Assembly: GCF_000241465.1 (NCBI RefSeq)
Contig: NZ_JH584235.1
Coordinates: 3,012,498-3,059,021 of the forward strand
Direction of reading: 5' to 3'
Source of the DNA: Sphingomonas echinoides ATCC 14820
GTDB taxonomy: Bacteria; Pseudomonadota; Alphaproteobacteria; Sphingomonadales; Sphingomonadaceae
Length of the DNA: 46,524 nt
The notes beneath the pieces were generated by a model. That model searched no databases, was not told where the DNA came from, and saw only the letters and a list, made by a program, of their open reading frames with translations. A program made the translations under genes and the position numbers. This document shows positions 35,501 through 43,077 of the stretch, in pieces; the stretch's first letter is position 1; each line of letters begins with the position of its first letter.

Positions 35501-35546
35501 CAGCCTGGGTCGCAACCTCGCAGTTGGTTTCACGGCGAACTTCTGA
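32511..35546 (+). CDS. TonB-dependent outer-membrane receptor
   Basis: A 1011-residue receptor. A Sec signal (about 1-25, ending AMAQ) is followed by a TonB-box-like ILVTGTRI near residue 48. The plug domain (about 55-180) shows NIEEVLNRLPQIAP, LVLIDGKRLG and VDVLTGGASSVYGSDAVAGV. The 22-strand barrel runs to a terminal aromatic (LAVGFTANF). Several cysteines occur in extracellular-loop-like stretches. The large barrel and its position next to glycosylasparaginase fit uptake of glycan or glyco-asparagine across the outer membrane; the substrate is inferred from context only. It is followed by a strong hairpin. Confidence 0.93.
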   Translation: MMLRHSVSFAALGAALAFAAPAMAQQAAADDHVSKPDAADATPADGDILVTGTRILRPNIASAAPITTVTAQDIRAQSPTNIEEVLNRLPQIAPDSQQNYQDSDGRQRIKLRSLGFERTLVLIDGKRLGTQNGEDAGIIPVSLIDRVDVLTGGASSVYGSDAVAGVVNFVLKPDFKGIRIDGNYNFYNHQNRANIVTQQAQASSFPTNTGMVNDGGRADVTLTAGTSLFDDKLKVSGFVNYKHQDLVPYDARSTSACQLVQTGTDGPLSCSLSSYSVSGYISPRSGANNGTAYVNNPDGTRSFVPYGAGAGNAANPYDGYSYQRAFTRVNAGGFATLKLSPAAEIYGSGIWFRDKSTNRFPTRVFAAANYGSDPYQVNCNNPFLSASQASAICGAAAGTATLAPLDVRYRFNVPYLTDTYVNSAIRATGGVRGKIGDAWTYDVGGVYARNQQDYMPASLPQFANVNRSLNVVNVNGTPTCASVVDGTDKNCVPFDAFKAGNSNQALVNYLYSGLAAEKQTTVGILYDVLANVTGDLGKYGIKSPFADQGLAFAAGVEYREDRQFSTANAAFRADNGGSDADLRQHVWEGNIELQAPLVQHKPFIEELQVNAGGRLSKYSSNPDKFTTWKLEGLYAPVRDIVFRASFNKAQRAPTVVEAYQASNISYSRQGGSQNDFCAPVPRQIADPANPGKTITTTAPLASKEVCRATGLSDSLYGSATLLCPNDQCTVRSGGFTAAPETAYTQTYGIILKPRFVKGLVFSVDRYRIKINNSLGYNDDSYYTDGCLRSNGDPFFCSGIVRAANGTLYAAAGTNPTSGFIRAGTTNYYFSIARGWDFQSQYALGLGKVGRMDLSFNGSLTTFAGGQDSPLQPERNCAGYYGNGCGQLLPKWSHGLRATYVTPDDGFNASFNWRYVGSLTSANNSGDPAIGGTPDRVQKTFGYIAPVSYFDLALTFNIAKRYSLRLIANNLLDKAPPILANSYNISLARNNTIPARYDSLGRNLAVGFTANF

Positions 35547-35555
35547 ACGATCCTT

Positions 35556-35581
35556 GGAGGGAGCACTGCGGTGCTCCCTCC
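35556..35581 (+). terminator. Terminator-like hairpin after the TonB receptor
   Basis: An 11-bp perfect stem (35556-35566 with 35571-35581), a 4-base loop, then GCCCTTTCG. The T-run is short (three). It sits between convergent genes and could serve both. Confidence 0.7.
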
Positions 35582-35595
35582 GCCCTTTCGATCGA

Positions 35596-36876
35596 TCACC
35601 CCAACCGTATCGCCAGCGCCGCAAGCGTCACCAGCAGGATCGGCGTGGTGAGCGTGATGCCTACCCGAAAATAATAGCCCCAGCCGATCCGCACGTCTTT
35701 CTGCCCAAGCACGTGCAGCCACAACAGGGTGGCGAGAGAACCGATCGGGGTAATCTTGGGCCCCAGATCGCAGCCGATGACGTTGGCATAGATCATCGCT
35801 TGCCGGACCGCGCCGGTCGCGTGCGTGGCGTCGATCGACAGGGCACCGATCAGCACCGTCGGCAAATTGTTCATCACCGAAGAGAGCAGCGCGGCAAGGA
35901 TGCCGGTGGCGAAGGTGGCCCCCCAAAGCCCGCTCTGCGCCGTGCGATCCAGCAGCAGCGCGAGCCCATTGGTCAGCCCGGCGTTTTTCAGCCCATAAAC
36001 GACCAGATACATGCCGAGCGAGAAGACCACGATTTGCCACGGCGCGGTACGGATCAACTGGCGGGTGTCAATGGTGCCACCCCGCGCCGCGATACCGATC
36101 AACACCACCGCGCCAACGGCAGCTGTCGCGCTGACGGGAACGCCGAGCGGTTCCAGCAGGAAGAACCCGACCAGTAGCAGCGCCAACACGCCCCACCCGG
36201 CGCGAAAGGTCGCGCGGTCGCTGATCGCCTCGCCGGGTGTGCGGAGCAGCGCGACATCGTAATCGGACGGTATGTCGCGCCGAAAGAACAGCAGGAGTAC
36301 CGCGAGCGTCGCCGCGATCGCGGCCAGATCGACCGGCACCATCACCCACGCATAATCGGCAAAGCCCAGCTTGAAGACATCGGCCGAGACGATGTTGACG
36401 AGATTGGACACCACGAGCGGCACGCTGGCGGTATCAGCGATGAAGCCCGCCGCCATCACGAACGCCAGCGCCGCCTTGACGCCATAACCCAGCGCCCGCA
36501 GCATCGCGAGGACGATCGGGGTCAGGATGAGCGCGGCCCCATCATTGGCGAACAGCGCCGACACCGCCGCCCCCAACACCACCACCAGCGCGAACAGCCT
36601 TTTGCCGTTGCCACCGCCCCAGCGTGCGACGTGCAACGCCGCCCATTCGAAGAAACCCGCCGCATCGAGGATCAAGCTGATCAGGATGATCGCGACAAAC
36701 GCGCCCGTCGCATTCCATACGATGTTCCACACCACCGGAATGTCGGCGAGACCGATGGTTCCGGTCGCAAGCGCGACGACCGCGCCCGCCGTCGCGCTCC
36801 AGCCAATGCCGAGTCCGCGGGGTTGCCAGATGACGAGGGTAATCGTCGCGAGAAAGATCAGAACGGCGATAAGCAT
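35596..36876 (-). CDS. arsB: Arsenite efflux transporter, ArsB type
   Basis: A 426-residue inner-membrane carrier of the ArsB/ion-transporter superfamily that expels arsenite. About eleven hydrophobic segments are seen, starting [16 protein letters not shown]. The conserved [20 protein letters not shown] stretch is near residue 105, and a second half-repeat carries [19 protein letters not shown] and [20 protein letters not shown] 36876 overlaps the arsC stop (TGATG). The in-frame extension to 36987 lies inside arsC and is rejected. It is the last gene of arsRCB. Confidence 0.92.
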   Translation of the reverse strand: MLIAVLIFLATITLVIWQPRGLGIGWSATAGAVVALATGTIGLADIPVVWNIVWNATGAFVAIILISLILDAAGFFEWAALHVARWGGGNGKRLFALVVVLGAAVSALFANDGAALILTPIVLAMLRALGYGVKAALAFVMAAGFIADTASVPLVVSNLVNIVSADVFKLGFADYAWVMVPVDLAAIAATLAVLLLFFRRDIPSDYDVALLRTPGEAISDRATFRAGWGVLALLLVGFFLLEPLGVPVSATAAVGAVVLIGIAARGGTIDTRQLIRTAPWQIVVFSLGMYLVVYGLKNAGLTNGLALLLDRTAQSGLWGATFATGILAALLSSVMNNLPTVLIGALSIDATHATGAVRQAMIYANVIGCDLGPKITPIGSLATLLWLHVLGQKDVRIGWGYYFRVGITLTTPILLVTLAALAIRLG

Positions 36877-37316
36877 CAGCCGACGCGCTGGCCGTGCGCG
36901 TCGATCACTTGCTCGCCATCTTCCTTGGTGAACGCACCGTGTTGCGGTGTCGGCAGCAAGTCCAGCACCCGTTCGGACGGGCGGCAAAGCGTCACGCCGA
37001 GCGGCGACACCACCAGCGGGCGGTTGATCAGGATCGGATGCGCCATCATCGCATCGACCAGCGCGGCGTCACTCAGGCTCTCATCGTCCAGGCCAAGCTC
37101 GGCATAGGGCGTGCCTTTTTCGCGCAGCAAATCGCGCGGGCGCATTCCGGCGCGCGCGATCAACTGCTCGAGCAGCGCGCGCGATGGCGGCGTCTTGAGA
37201 TATTCGACGACATGCGGCTCGATCCCTGCGTTGCGGATCATCGCCAGCGTGTTGCGCGACGTGCCGCAGGCCGGATTGTGATAGACGATGATATCGATGG
37301 CGATCGGGGCGGTCAT
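36876..37316 (-). CDS. arsC: Arsenate reductase, glutaredoxin-dependent
   Basis: A 146-residue ArsC that reduces arsenate to arsenite, the substrate of the efflux pump. The active-site Cys is residue 17 in [17 protein letters not shown]. The anion-binding region [21 protein letters not shown] follows at about 95-115. The length is that of the E. coli plasmid-type enzyme. ATG 37316 overlaps the arsR stop by 4 bases (ATGA), and its own stop overlaps the arsB start. Confidence 0.95.
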   Translation of the reverse strand: MTAPIAIDIIVYHNPACGTSRNTLAMIRNAGIEPHVVEYLKTPPSRALLEQLIARAGMRPRDLLREKGTPYAELGLDDESLSDAALVDAMMAHPILINRPLVVSPLGVTLCRPSERVLDLLPTPQHGAFTKEDGEQVIDAHGQRVG

Positions 37317-37666
37317 GCGTGTCCTTCCTCAGTGCAACGGCTGCGCAGCACGGTGTCGGCCAACTGCCCGCAAATCTCCGGACTGCCCCCGCAACAATCC
37401 TCCATGAGATATTCGAGCAAGGTCGCCATGCTGTCGTGCCGCGCGGAATAGATGACCGAACGCCCATCGCGGCGACTCGATACCAATTGCGCGTGCGACA
37501 GGATGTGGAGATTGGTCGACAAGCTGTTGGCCGGAACGTCCAGCCGACGCGCGATTTCGCCCGCCGCAAGCCCTTCGGGACTGGCCTGGACCAGCATGCG
37601 GAACACGCTGAGCCGCCCGGCATGGGCGAGCGCGGACAAAGCGGCGACAGCGTTCTCTATTTCCAT
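37313..37666 (-). CDS. arsR: ArsR-family metalloregulator
   Basis: A 117-residue winged-helix repressor: LSALAHAGRLSVFRMLVQA, the recognition helix VPANSLSTNLHILSHAQLV, and the wing SSRRDGRSVIYSARH. Candidate arsenite ligands are cysteines near the C-terminus (EDCCGG, EICG and LRSRC) rather than the classical CVCDL in the recognition helix. The ATG (37664-37666) lies inside a 28-bp perfect palindrome and just past a good -10 box, so the mRNA is probably leaderless. Metal-binding mode is inferred. Confidence 0.93.
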   Translation of the reverse strand: MEIENAVAALSALAHAGRLSVFRMLVQASPEGLAAGEIARRLDVPANSLSTNLHILSHAQLVSSRRDGRSVIYSARHDSMATLLEYLMEDCCGGSPEICGQLADTVLRSRCTEEGHA

Positions 37667-37700
37667 AATTCCACTATAGTGGAATTATGGAGTGCTGCAA
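37663..37700 (-). promoter_or_regulatory. ars promoter with palindromic ArsR operator over the start codon
   Basis: A perfect 28-bp palindrome spans 37663-37690, with half-site CCATAATTCCACTA. On the minus strand TATAGT (37673-37678) at its centre is a near-consensus -10, and TTGCAG (37695-37700) lies 16 bases upstream as -35. Transcription expected 7 bases after the -10 begins at the A of the arsR ATG. Bound ArsR would cover the -10, the transcription start and the start codon. Confidence 0.8.
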
Positions 37701-37715
37701 GGGTGCTGCTATGGC

Positions 37716-37751
37716 GCTCCGTCATCCGGGGCAGTGCCCGGATGACGGAGC
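37716..37751. repeat. 15-bp perfect palindrome between btuB-like gene and ars promoter
   Basis: Arms 37716-37730 and 37737-37751 are perfectly complementary around a 6-base loop. It starts 7 bases past the receptor stop and could end that transcript before it enters the ars promoter. The sequence style (CCGTCATCCGGG) is that of dispersed sphingomonad palindromes. Confidence 0.8.
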
Positions 37752-37757
37752 GGGTGA

Positions 37758-39701
37758 TCAGAAGCGTGCGCGAACACCGCCGTAAACGGTGCGACCCGGA
37801 TTGGTGAAGCTGAACACGTCCTCATAATGCGCGTTGTTGAGATTCTCGATCCGCCCGAACAGCGTGAAATGCTTGGTCAGCTTCACGTCGCCATTGAGGT
37901 TGAGCAGCACATAATCGTGCAGCCGCACGGTGACCGGGACATAAGACGGATCGGTGAACGCCACGTCGCTGGTGTCGCCATTGTAGCGTGCCACGGCGGT
38001 GAAGCCGAAGCGATCGTGCGGCGCGCGCCAGCCGACCGCGACGCTGGCGATATGGCTCGGGCGGCGCACTTCCTCCACACCATTCTCGCGGGCGTGGAGA
38101 TAGGTATAGGCCGCGTCTATCCGCCACGCGGTGCCGATGCGGGCGTTGAGGAACGCCTCGACCCCGTGTTGGCGCGATTTGGTGGTGCGGTTGGCGGGTG
38201 TCGCCACGTACGTTGGCGCGGGGTAAATGGTGTAGATTTCATCCGACAGACGGCTGTCGAAATAGGTCGCGCCGATCAGCACATGGCCCTGGTCGAAGCT
38301 CTGCTCGATCCCGGCTTCCCATCCTTCGGAGCGCTCCGGCTTCAGACCCGGATTGCCGATGAAGCGCCCGTCGCTATAGCCATAGAGTTCGTAAAAGCCC
38401 GGATTCTTCACGCCCGATCCGGCCGCTGCGCGAACCCGCGTGCCGCTGTCGAAGCAATAGCTGCCTTGCACGCGATAGGTGGTGGTGTCCTGAAAGCGGT
38501 TGTTGAGGTCCTGCCGCAGCGAGGCGCCGAACGCGGCATGCTCGCCGAGCGTCAGGTCATATTGTCCGACGATGCCGACATTGTCGACTTGCCGCCGCCC
38601 GGTGAAGGCAAAGCCGGTCGGATCGGTATTGCGATAGCGCTCGCGCTCGACATCGACCGCGACGGTCAATTGGTGATGCAGTGCGCCCTGGTTGAGCTTG
38701 AGCGTTGATTCATACGAGCCCTTCAGCCGCTGGCCCGTGTCGCCATAGGTGCGCGCGGTCGCGCCATAGCCATTGCGCGTGGTGTCGGCGATTTGGCCGG
38801 TCAGCGCTTGCGTCCATTTGCCGTCGAGCAAATCGAGTTCGCCACGCAGCAGGCCGTATATCGCTTCGTTGATGAAATGCGCGCCTGGCGTGTCGATCGT
38901 ATAGCCAAAGGTCTTGCTGGCGGGGTTGCTGTCGCTGTCGTTAAAATCGGCTTGAGTGCGGGCATAGCGCGCGACGGCGGTGAGGCGCGCATTGGATGCG
39001 GGCGACCACGTCGATTTGAACGACACCGCGCCCGAGTCATTGCCAAGATTGCGCGTTCCTCCGCGCGCATTGGGCGTGCCGTCGGTGGTGTTGAGCGTGC
39101 CCGACAGCGCATAATCGAATGTGCCGGATACGCCCGCGATCCGAGCTGCCGAGTTGACCGTGCCGGACGAACCGCCTTCGATCCGCGCGCTGACACCCGG
39201 GGCCTCACGCCCGGTCAGCGTGATATATTGGATCACGCCACCGATCGCATCGGAGCCGTAGATCGAACTTTGCTGCCCGCGCAGCACTTCCACGCGCGCG
39301 ACATCATCCGCGATCAGCGTGCCGAAATCGAATTCGCCGGCATAGGGGTCGGACACTTCGATCCCGTCGATCAGCACCAGCGTGTGGTTGGCCTCGGCCC
39401 CGCGCAGGCGGATCTGCGTCTGGCCGGGGATGCGGCTGACCGCAACGCCGGGCACATCGCGCAGGATGTCGGAAACGGTGCGGGTCTGGCGTTGGTCGAG
39501 CGCATCGGTATCGAGCACGGTGACCGAACCGCCAATCTGATCCGCACGCAGCGGGGTGACGGTGGAGCGGATGCCAGTGACGACGATGGCGGACTCGTCG
39601 TCGGTGGTTTGCGCGAGTGCCGGATCGGGGGCGACCTGAGCGAAGGCGGTGGCGGGGAGCAGCAGCGCGGCAAGCGCGGCCGAGGAAAGCAGAGTCTTCA
39701 T
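37758..39701 (-). CDS. btuB: BtuB-like TonB-dependent cobalamin receptor
   Basis: A 647-residue outer-membrane receptor. The signal peptide MKTLLSSAALAALLLPATAFA is followed by a TonB-box-like AIVVTGIRS. The plug shows TVSDILRDVPGVAVSRIPGQ, IRLRGAEANHTLVLIDG and VEVLRGQQSSIYGSDAIGGV. The barrel has the C-terminal signature RTVYGGVRARF and a PERSEGWEAGIEQSF strand. The length is close to E. coli BtuB. Assignment to vitamin B12 uptake rests mainly on the cobalamin riboswitch in its leader. ATG 39701 starts the signal peptide, with AAGGGA 12 bases before it; upstream in-frame codons to 39827 fall in the leader and are rejected. Confidence 0.92.
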   Translation of the reverse strand: MKTLLSSAALAALLLPATAFAQVAPDPALAQTTDDESAIVVTGIRSTVTPLRADQIGGSVTVLDTDALDQRQTRTVSDILRDVPGVAVSRIPGQTQIRLRGAEANHTLVLIDGIEVSDPYAGEFDFGTLIADDVARVEVLRGQQSSIYGSDAIGGVIQYITLTGREAPGVSARIEGGSSGTVNSAARIAGVSGTFDYALSGTLNTTDGTPNARGGTRNLGNDSGAVSFKSTWSPASNARLTAVARYARTQADFNDSDSNPASKTFGYTIDTPGAHFINEAIYGLLRGELDLLDGKWTQALTGQIADTTRNGYGATARTYGDTGQRLKGSYESTLKLNQGALHHQLTVAVDVERERYRNTDPTGFAFTGRRQVDNVGIVGQYDLTLGEHAAFGASLRQDLNNRFQDTTTYRVQGSYCFDSGTRVRAAAGSGVKNPGFYELYGYSDGRFIGNPGLKPERSEGWEAGIEQSFDQGHVLIGATYFDSRLSDEIYTIYPAPTYVATPANRTTKSRQHGVEAFLNARIGTAWRIDAAYTYLHARENGVEEVRRPSHIASVAVGWRAPHDRFGFTAVARYNGDTSDVAFTDPSYVPVTVRLHDYVLLNLNGDVKLTKHFTLFGRIENLNNAHYEDVFSFTNPGRTVYGGVRARF

Positions 39702-39891
39702 GGCGTAAACGAGTCCCTTGGGCGTCGAGCGACAAGGACCGGGGCGTCCGCTGCGAACGGTCGGGACACGCCACCGGACGGACGCATAAGCGCCCGGCAC
39801 CGCCCCCCGATGCGGCCCCAGCCGCACGTTCGTCGCTCAGACGAAAATCGTTTCGCGCCTGGCCAATCCCATGAGCCGGGCAAGAGCGACC

Positions 39892-40085
39892 CGCGCCGGT
39901 CGGTCTCCTGGCTCACGGGTCATCGCACGATGCGCGCCTTCCCAGGTGGTCCGCCAAGGTGGCGGGCTTCCCCAGTGGCCGCGGAACCGTCGGTTCCACA
40001 TGCGCGTCATACTCGCCGCTTACAGTTGCAGGGACAGCTGCAGATTTGCACGGATCGTGCGCACTGCATTCCCGTTACCGGCGCG
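39892..40085 (-). ncRNA. Cobalamin riboswitch in the btuB leader
   Basis: On the minus strand the aptamer runs from 40085 to 39892. Conserved segments in order are GGTAACGGGAATGC (near 40080-40066), CCCTGCAACTGTAAGCGG (near 40034-40017), the B12-box region GGCCACTGGGGAAGC, and GTGAGCCAGGAGACC close to the 3' end. A perfect 8-bp P1 stem joins 40078-40085 to 39892-39899. About 190 bases separate it from the btuB ATG, enough for an expression platform. No U-run terminator is visible there, so control may be at translation. Confidence 0.92.
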
Positions 40086-40126
40086 AATGCGCGATGGGGC
40101 CTCGAAAGGCCGCATCGCGCGGTTCG

Positions 40127-40155
40127 GGGATAGGGCAGCGTACGTAATAAACCAA
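40127..40155 (-). promoter_or_regulatory. Putative btuB promoter upstream of the riboswitch
   Basis: On the minus strand TTGGTT (40150-40155), a 17-base spacer and TATCCC (40127-40132) resemble -35 and -10 boxes. Transcription would start near 40120. A strong extra hairpin (about 40089-40120, arms GCGCGATG and CATCGCGC) would then form just before the aptamer. Confidence 0.4.
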
Positions 40156-40182
40156 CCGCCTTTTGCGGGCTGCCAATTTACG

Positions 40183-40211
40183 AAAAAGGGGCCCGGATCG
40201 CTCCGGGCCCC
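40183..40211 (-). terminator. Rho-independent terminator of pnp
   Basis: A 10-bp perfect GC-rich stem (40188-40197 with 40202-40211) and a 4-base loop, followed on the minus strand by five T (40183-40187). It lies 27 bases past the pnp stop. Confidence 0.88.
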
Positions 40212-40237
40212 TTCTTTCTCCGTAAGACGCGGAGGTT

Positions 40238-42613
40238 TTAGTCGCGGTCACCGGTCAGGAAGGCCGGTGCGAACTCGGGCGCGGGGCCGTCGTCATTGCC
40301 GCCCGAACGCTCTGCACGGGGTGCGCGCTCGCCGCCGCCATCGCGACGCGGGCCACGGCCACCGTCGCCATCACGGCGTGGACCACGATCGCCACGGCCT
40401 TCGCCACGGCCACCGCCATCGCCACGCGGGCCACGGCCGCCGTCACCATCACGACGCGGACCACGGGGACCGCGATCGCCACCTTCGCGCGGCTCACGCG
40501 CCGGGCGGGTGTCTTCGATCTCGGCACCGGTTTCCTGATCGACGACGCGCATCGACAGGCGGACCTTGCCGCGCGGATCGATCTCGAGGACCTTGACCTT
40601 GACGTCCTGGCCTTCCTTAAGGACGTCCGCGACCTTCTCGACGCGCTCGTTCTTGATTTCGGAGACGTGGACGAGACCGTCCTTGCCGCCCATGAAGTTC
40701 ACGAACGCCCCGAAGTCCACCAGGTTGACGACCTTGCCGTCATAGACCTTGCCGACTTCGGCTTCCTCGACGATGCCCTTGATCCACTTGATCGCGGCTT
40801 CGATCTGCGCGGTGTCGGACGAGCTGATCTTGATCAGGCCCTCATCATCGATGTCGACCTTGGCGCCGGTCTGCGCGACGATCTCGCGGATCACCTTGCC
40901 GCCGGTGCCGATCACTTCACGGATCTTGCTCTTGTCGATCTGCAGCGTCTCAATGCGCGGTGCGTGCGCCGAAAGCTCGGTGCGGGTCGACGACAGCGCC
41001 TTGTTCATCTCACCCAGGATATGCGCGCGGCCTTCCTTGGCTTGCTCCAGCGCCTTGCGCATGATCTCTTCGGTGATGCCGGCGATCTTGATGTCCATCT
41101 GCATCGTGGTGATGCCGGCTTCGGTGCCTGCGACCTTGAAGTCCATGTCGCCCAGATGATCCTCGTCGCCGAGAATGTCGGAGAGAACGGCGAACTTCTT
41201 GCCTTCCAGGATCAGGCCCATGGCGATGCCCGAAACCGGGCGCTTCAGCGGCACACCGGCATCCATCATCGACAGCGAACCGCCGCACACCGTCGCCATC
41301 GACGACGAGCCGTTCGACTCGGTGATGTCCGACAGAACGCGGATCGTGTAGGGGAACTCGTCCTTCGACGGCAGCACCGGGTGCAGCGCGCGCCAGGCGA
41401 GTTTGCCATGGCCGACTTCACGACGGCCCGGCGCGCCGAAGCGGCCGACTTCACCGACCGAGTAAGGCGGGAAGTTGTAGTGCAGCATGAAGTTTTCGTA
41501 GGACAGGCCGGTCAGGCCGTCGATCATCTGCTCGGCGTCCTTGGTGCCGAGCGTGGTGGTGCAGATCGACTGCGTCTCACCACGCGTGAACAGCGCCGAG
41601 CCGTGCGCGCGCGGCAGGAAGTGGACGATCGCCTCGATCGGGCGGATCTGCGTGGTGGTGCGGCCATCGATACGCTGGCCGTCCTTCAGGATCGCGCCAC
41701 GGACGATTTCGGCTTCGAGCTTCTTGACGAGCTTCTGCGCGGCCATCTGGTCCTGCGGAGCGGCATCGGCAAAGGCTTCCTTGGCCTTGGCGCGCGCGGC
41801 GTTGAGCAGGTTAGACCGCTCGGACTTGTCGGTCACCTTATAGGCGGCGGCGATGTCCTTGCCGATCAGCTTCTTGAGCTTGTCCTTGGCGGCCGAGAGA
41901 TCGGCCTGAGCGGCCATTTCCCACGGATCCTTGGCAGCCTGCTCGGCCAGATCGATGATGAGGTTGACGGCTTCGCGGCACGCCTTGTGCGCGAACTGCA
42001 CGGCACCGAGCATGACCTCTTCCGAAAGCTCCTTGGCTTCGGATTCGACCATCATCACGGCTTCACCAGTCGCGGCGACGACGAGATCGAGATCGCCTTC
42101 CTTGACCTGGTCGAGCGTCGGGTTGAGCACATATTCGCCATCGACATAGCCGACGCGCGCTGCGCCGATCGGGCCCATGAAGGGCACGCCCGAGATGGTC
42201 AGCGCAGCCGAGGCGGCGACCATTGCGAGCACGTCGGGCTCGTTTTCGCCATCGTAGCTGAGCACCTGGCAGATCACGTTGATCTCGTTGTAAAACCCTT
42301 CGGGGAACAACGGGCGGATCGGGCGGTCGATCAGGCGGCTGACCAGCGTTTCCTTTTCGGTCGCGCCGCGCTCACGCTTGAAGAAGCCACCGGGGATGCG
42401 GCCGGCAGCCGAATATTTTTCTTGATAGTGAACGGTCAGCGGGAAGAAATCCTGGCCTTCCTTCACCGACTTGGCGGCGGTCACGGCGCAGAGCACCACG
42501 GTTTCGCCGAGCGTTGCCATAACGGCGCCATTGGCCTGGCGCGCGACGCGGCCGGTTTCCAGCGTCAGCGTCTTGCCACCCCATTGGGTGGTCACGGTCT
42601 TGGTATCGAACAT
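40238..42613 (-). CDS. pnp: Polyribonucleotide nucleotidyltransferase (PNPase)
   Basis: A 791-residue 3'-5' phosphorolytic exoribonuclease and degradosome component. Two RNase PH-like domains (about 10-230 and 320-540) flank an all-helical segment. Seen are [35 protein letters not shown] and [23 protein letters not shown] domain ([20 protein letters not shown]) at about 560-615 and an S1 domain ([20 protein letters not shown]) at about 625-695 follow. The final 90 residues are unusual: an Arg/Gly/Asp-rich tail of [14 protein letters not shown] repeats ending [16 protein letters not shown] precedes ATG 42613. Confidence 0.97.
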   Translation of the reverse strand: MFDTKTVTTQWGGKTLTLETGRVARQANGAVMATLGETVVLCAVTAAKSVKEGQDFFPLTVHYQEKYSAAGRIPGGFFKRERGATEKETLVSRLIDRPIRPLFPEGFYNEINVICQVLSYDGENEPDVLAMVAASAALTISGVPFMGPIGAARVGYVDGEYVLNPTLDQVKEGDLDLVVAATGEAVMMVESEAKELSEEVMLGAVQFAHKACREAVNLIIDLAEQAAKDPWEMAAQADLSAAKDKLKKLIGKDIAAAYKVTDKSERSNLLNAARAKAKEAFADAAPQDQMAAQKLVKKLEAEIVRGAILKDGQRIDGRTTTQIRPIEAIVHFLPRAHGSALFTRGETQSICTTTLGTKDAEQMIDGLTGLSYENFMLHYNFPPYSVGEVGRFGAPGRREVGHGKLAWRALHPVLPSKDEFPYTIRVLSDITESNGSSSMATVCGGSLSMMDAGVPLKRPVSGIAMGLILEGKKFAVLSDILGDEDHLGDMDFKVAGTEAGITTMQMDIKIAGITEEIMRKALEQAKEGRAHILGEMNKALSSTRTELSAHAPRIETLQIDKSKIREVIGTGGKVIREIVAQTGAKVDIDDEGLIKISSSDTAQIEAAIKWIKGIVEEAEVGKVYDGKVVNLVDFGAFVNFMGGKDGLVHVSEIKNERVEKVADVLKEGQDVKVKVLEIDPRGKVRLSMRVVDQETGAEIEDTRPAREPREGGDRGPRGPRRDGDGGRGPRGDGGGRGEGRGDRGPRRDGDGGRGPRRDGGGERAPRAERSGGNDDGPAPEFAPAFLTGDRD

Positions 42614-42748
42614 CTTTTTTCCTTCAACGCCGCCGGCCGGATGCCGACGGGGCCACTGTGCGGGTTAAGCCGACCCGCGCGGTTTGGAGCCTTTCGTGGC
42701 TCCCCTGCCATGCCGCCGGAGTGCGGAATGGCGAAAGAGGGACATATG

Positions 42749-42774
42749 AAAACGGCGCCGCGAGGGCGCCGTTT
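42749..42774 (-). terminator. Hairpin terminator between rpsO and pnp
   Basis: Arms 42750-42759 and 42765-42774 form a 10-bp stem, followed on the minus strand by T residues at the 42749 side. It lies 15 bases past rpsO. Some pnp transcripts may start or be processed in the 135 bases after it, which also hold a GGAGCC/GGCTCC hairpin near 42687-42704 but no clear promoter. Confidence 0.75.
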
Positions 42775-42788
42775 CCGTACTGGTCGCG

Positions 42789-43058
42789 TTACTTGCGCAG
42801 GCCCAGCTTAGCGATGAGGTCGGTATATCGCGCGCCGTCCTTGTGGCGGAGATAGTCGAGCAGCGAGCGCCGCTTGTTGACCATCATCAGCAGGCCGCGC
42901 CGCGAGTGATTGTCCTTCTTGTGGCCCTTGAAGTGCTCGGTCAGGTTGCGAATACGCTCGGTAAGGATCGCAATCTGGACTTCGGGGCTGCCGGTGTCGC
43001 CTTCGACGCGGCCATGTTCCTTGACGAGCGCATTCTTGCGCTCTGCAGTGATCGTCAT
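42789..43058 (-). CDS. rpsO: 30S ribosomal protein S15
   Basis: An 89-residue ribosomal protein of standard length that binds the central domain of 16S rRNA. Matches to the family include [40 protein letters not shown] and the C-terminal [23 protein letters not shown] 43058 has GAAGGAAAG upstream; a longer in-frame reading to 43175 lies inside truB and is rejected. The order truB-rpsO-pnp is the common bacterial one. Confidence 0.97.
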   Translation of the reverse strand: MTITAERKNALVKEHGRVEGDTGSPEVQIAILTERIRNLTEHFKGHKKDNHSRRGLLMMVNKRRSLLDYLRHKDGARYTDLIAKLGLRK

Positions 43059-43077
43059 ATTCTTTCCTTCGACATCG

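Noticed and set aside
39702..39891. A possible small gene between the riboswitch and btuB
   Set aside because: The open frames here are short, lack ribosome sites and continue into the aptamer or btuB leader; it reads as an expression platform.
40310..40480. Repeated short units in the pnp 3' end considered as a CRISPR array
   Set aside because: The units are irregular, in frame and encode the Arg/Gly-rich tail; there are no uniform repeats with unique spacers and no cas genes.
40667..42811. A 714-residue plus-strand open frame opposite pnp
   Set aside because: It shadows a strongly conserved gene, has no recognisable motif and no ribosome site.
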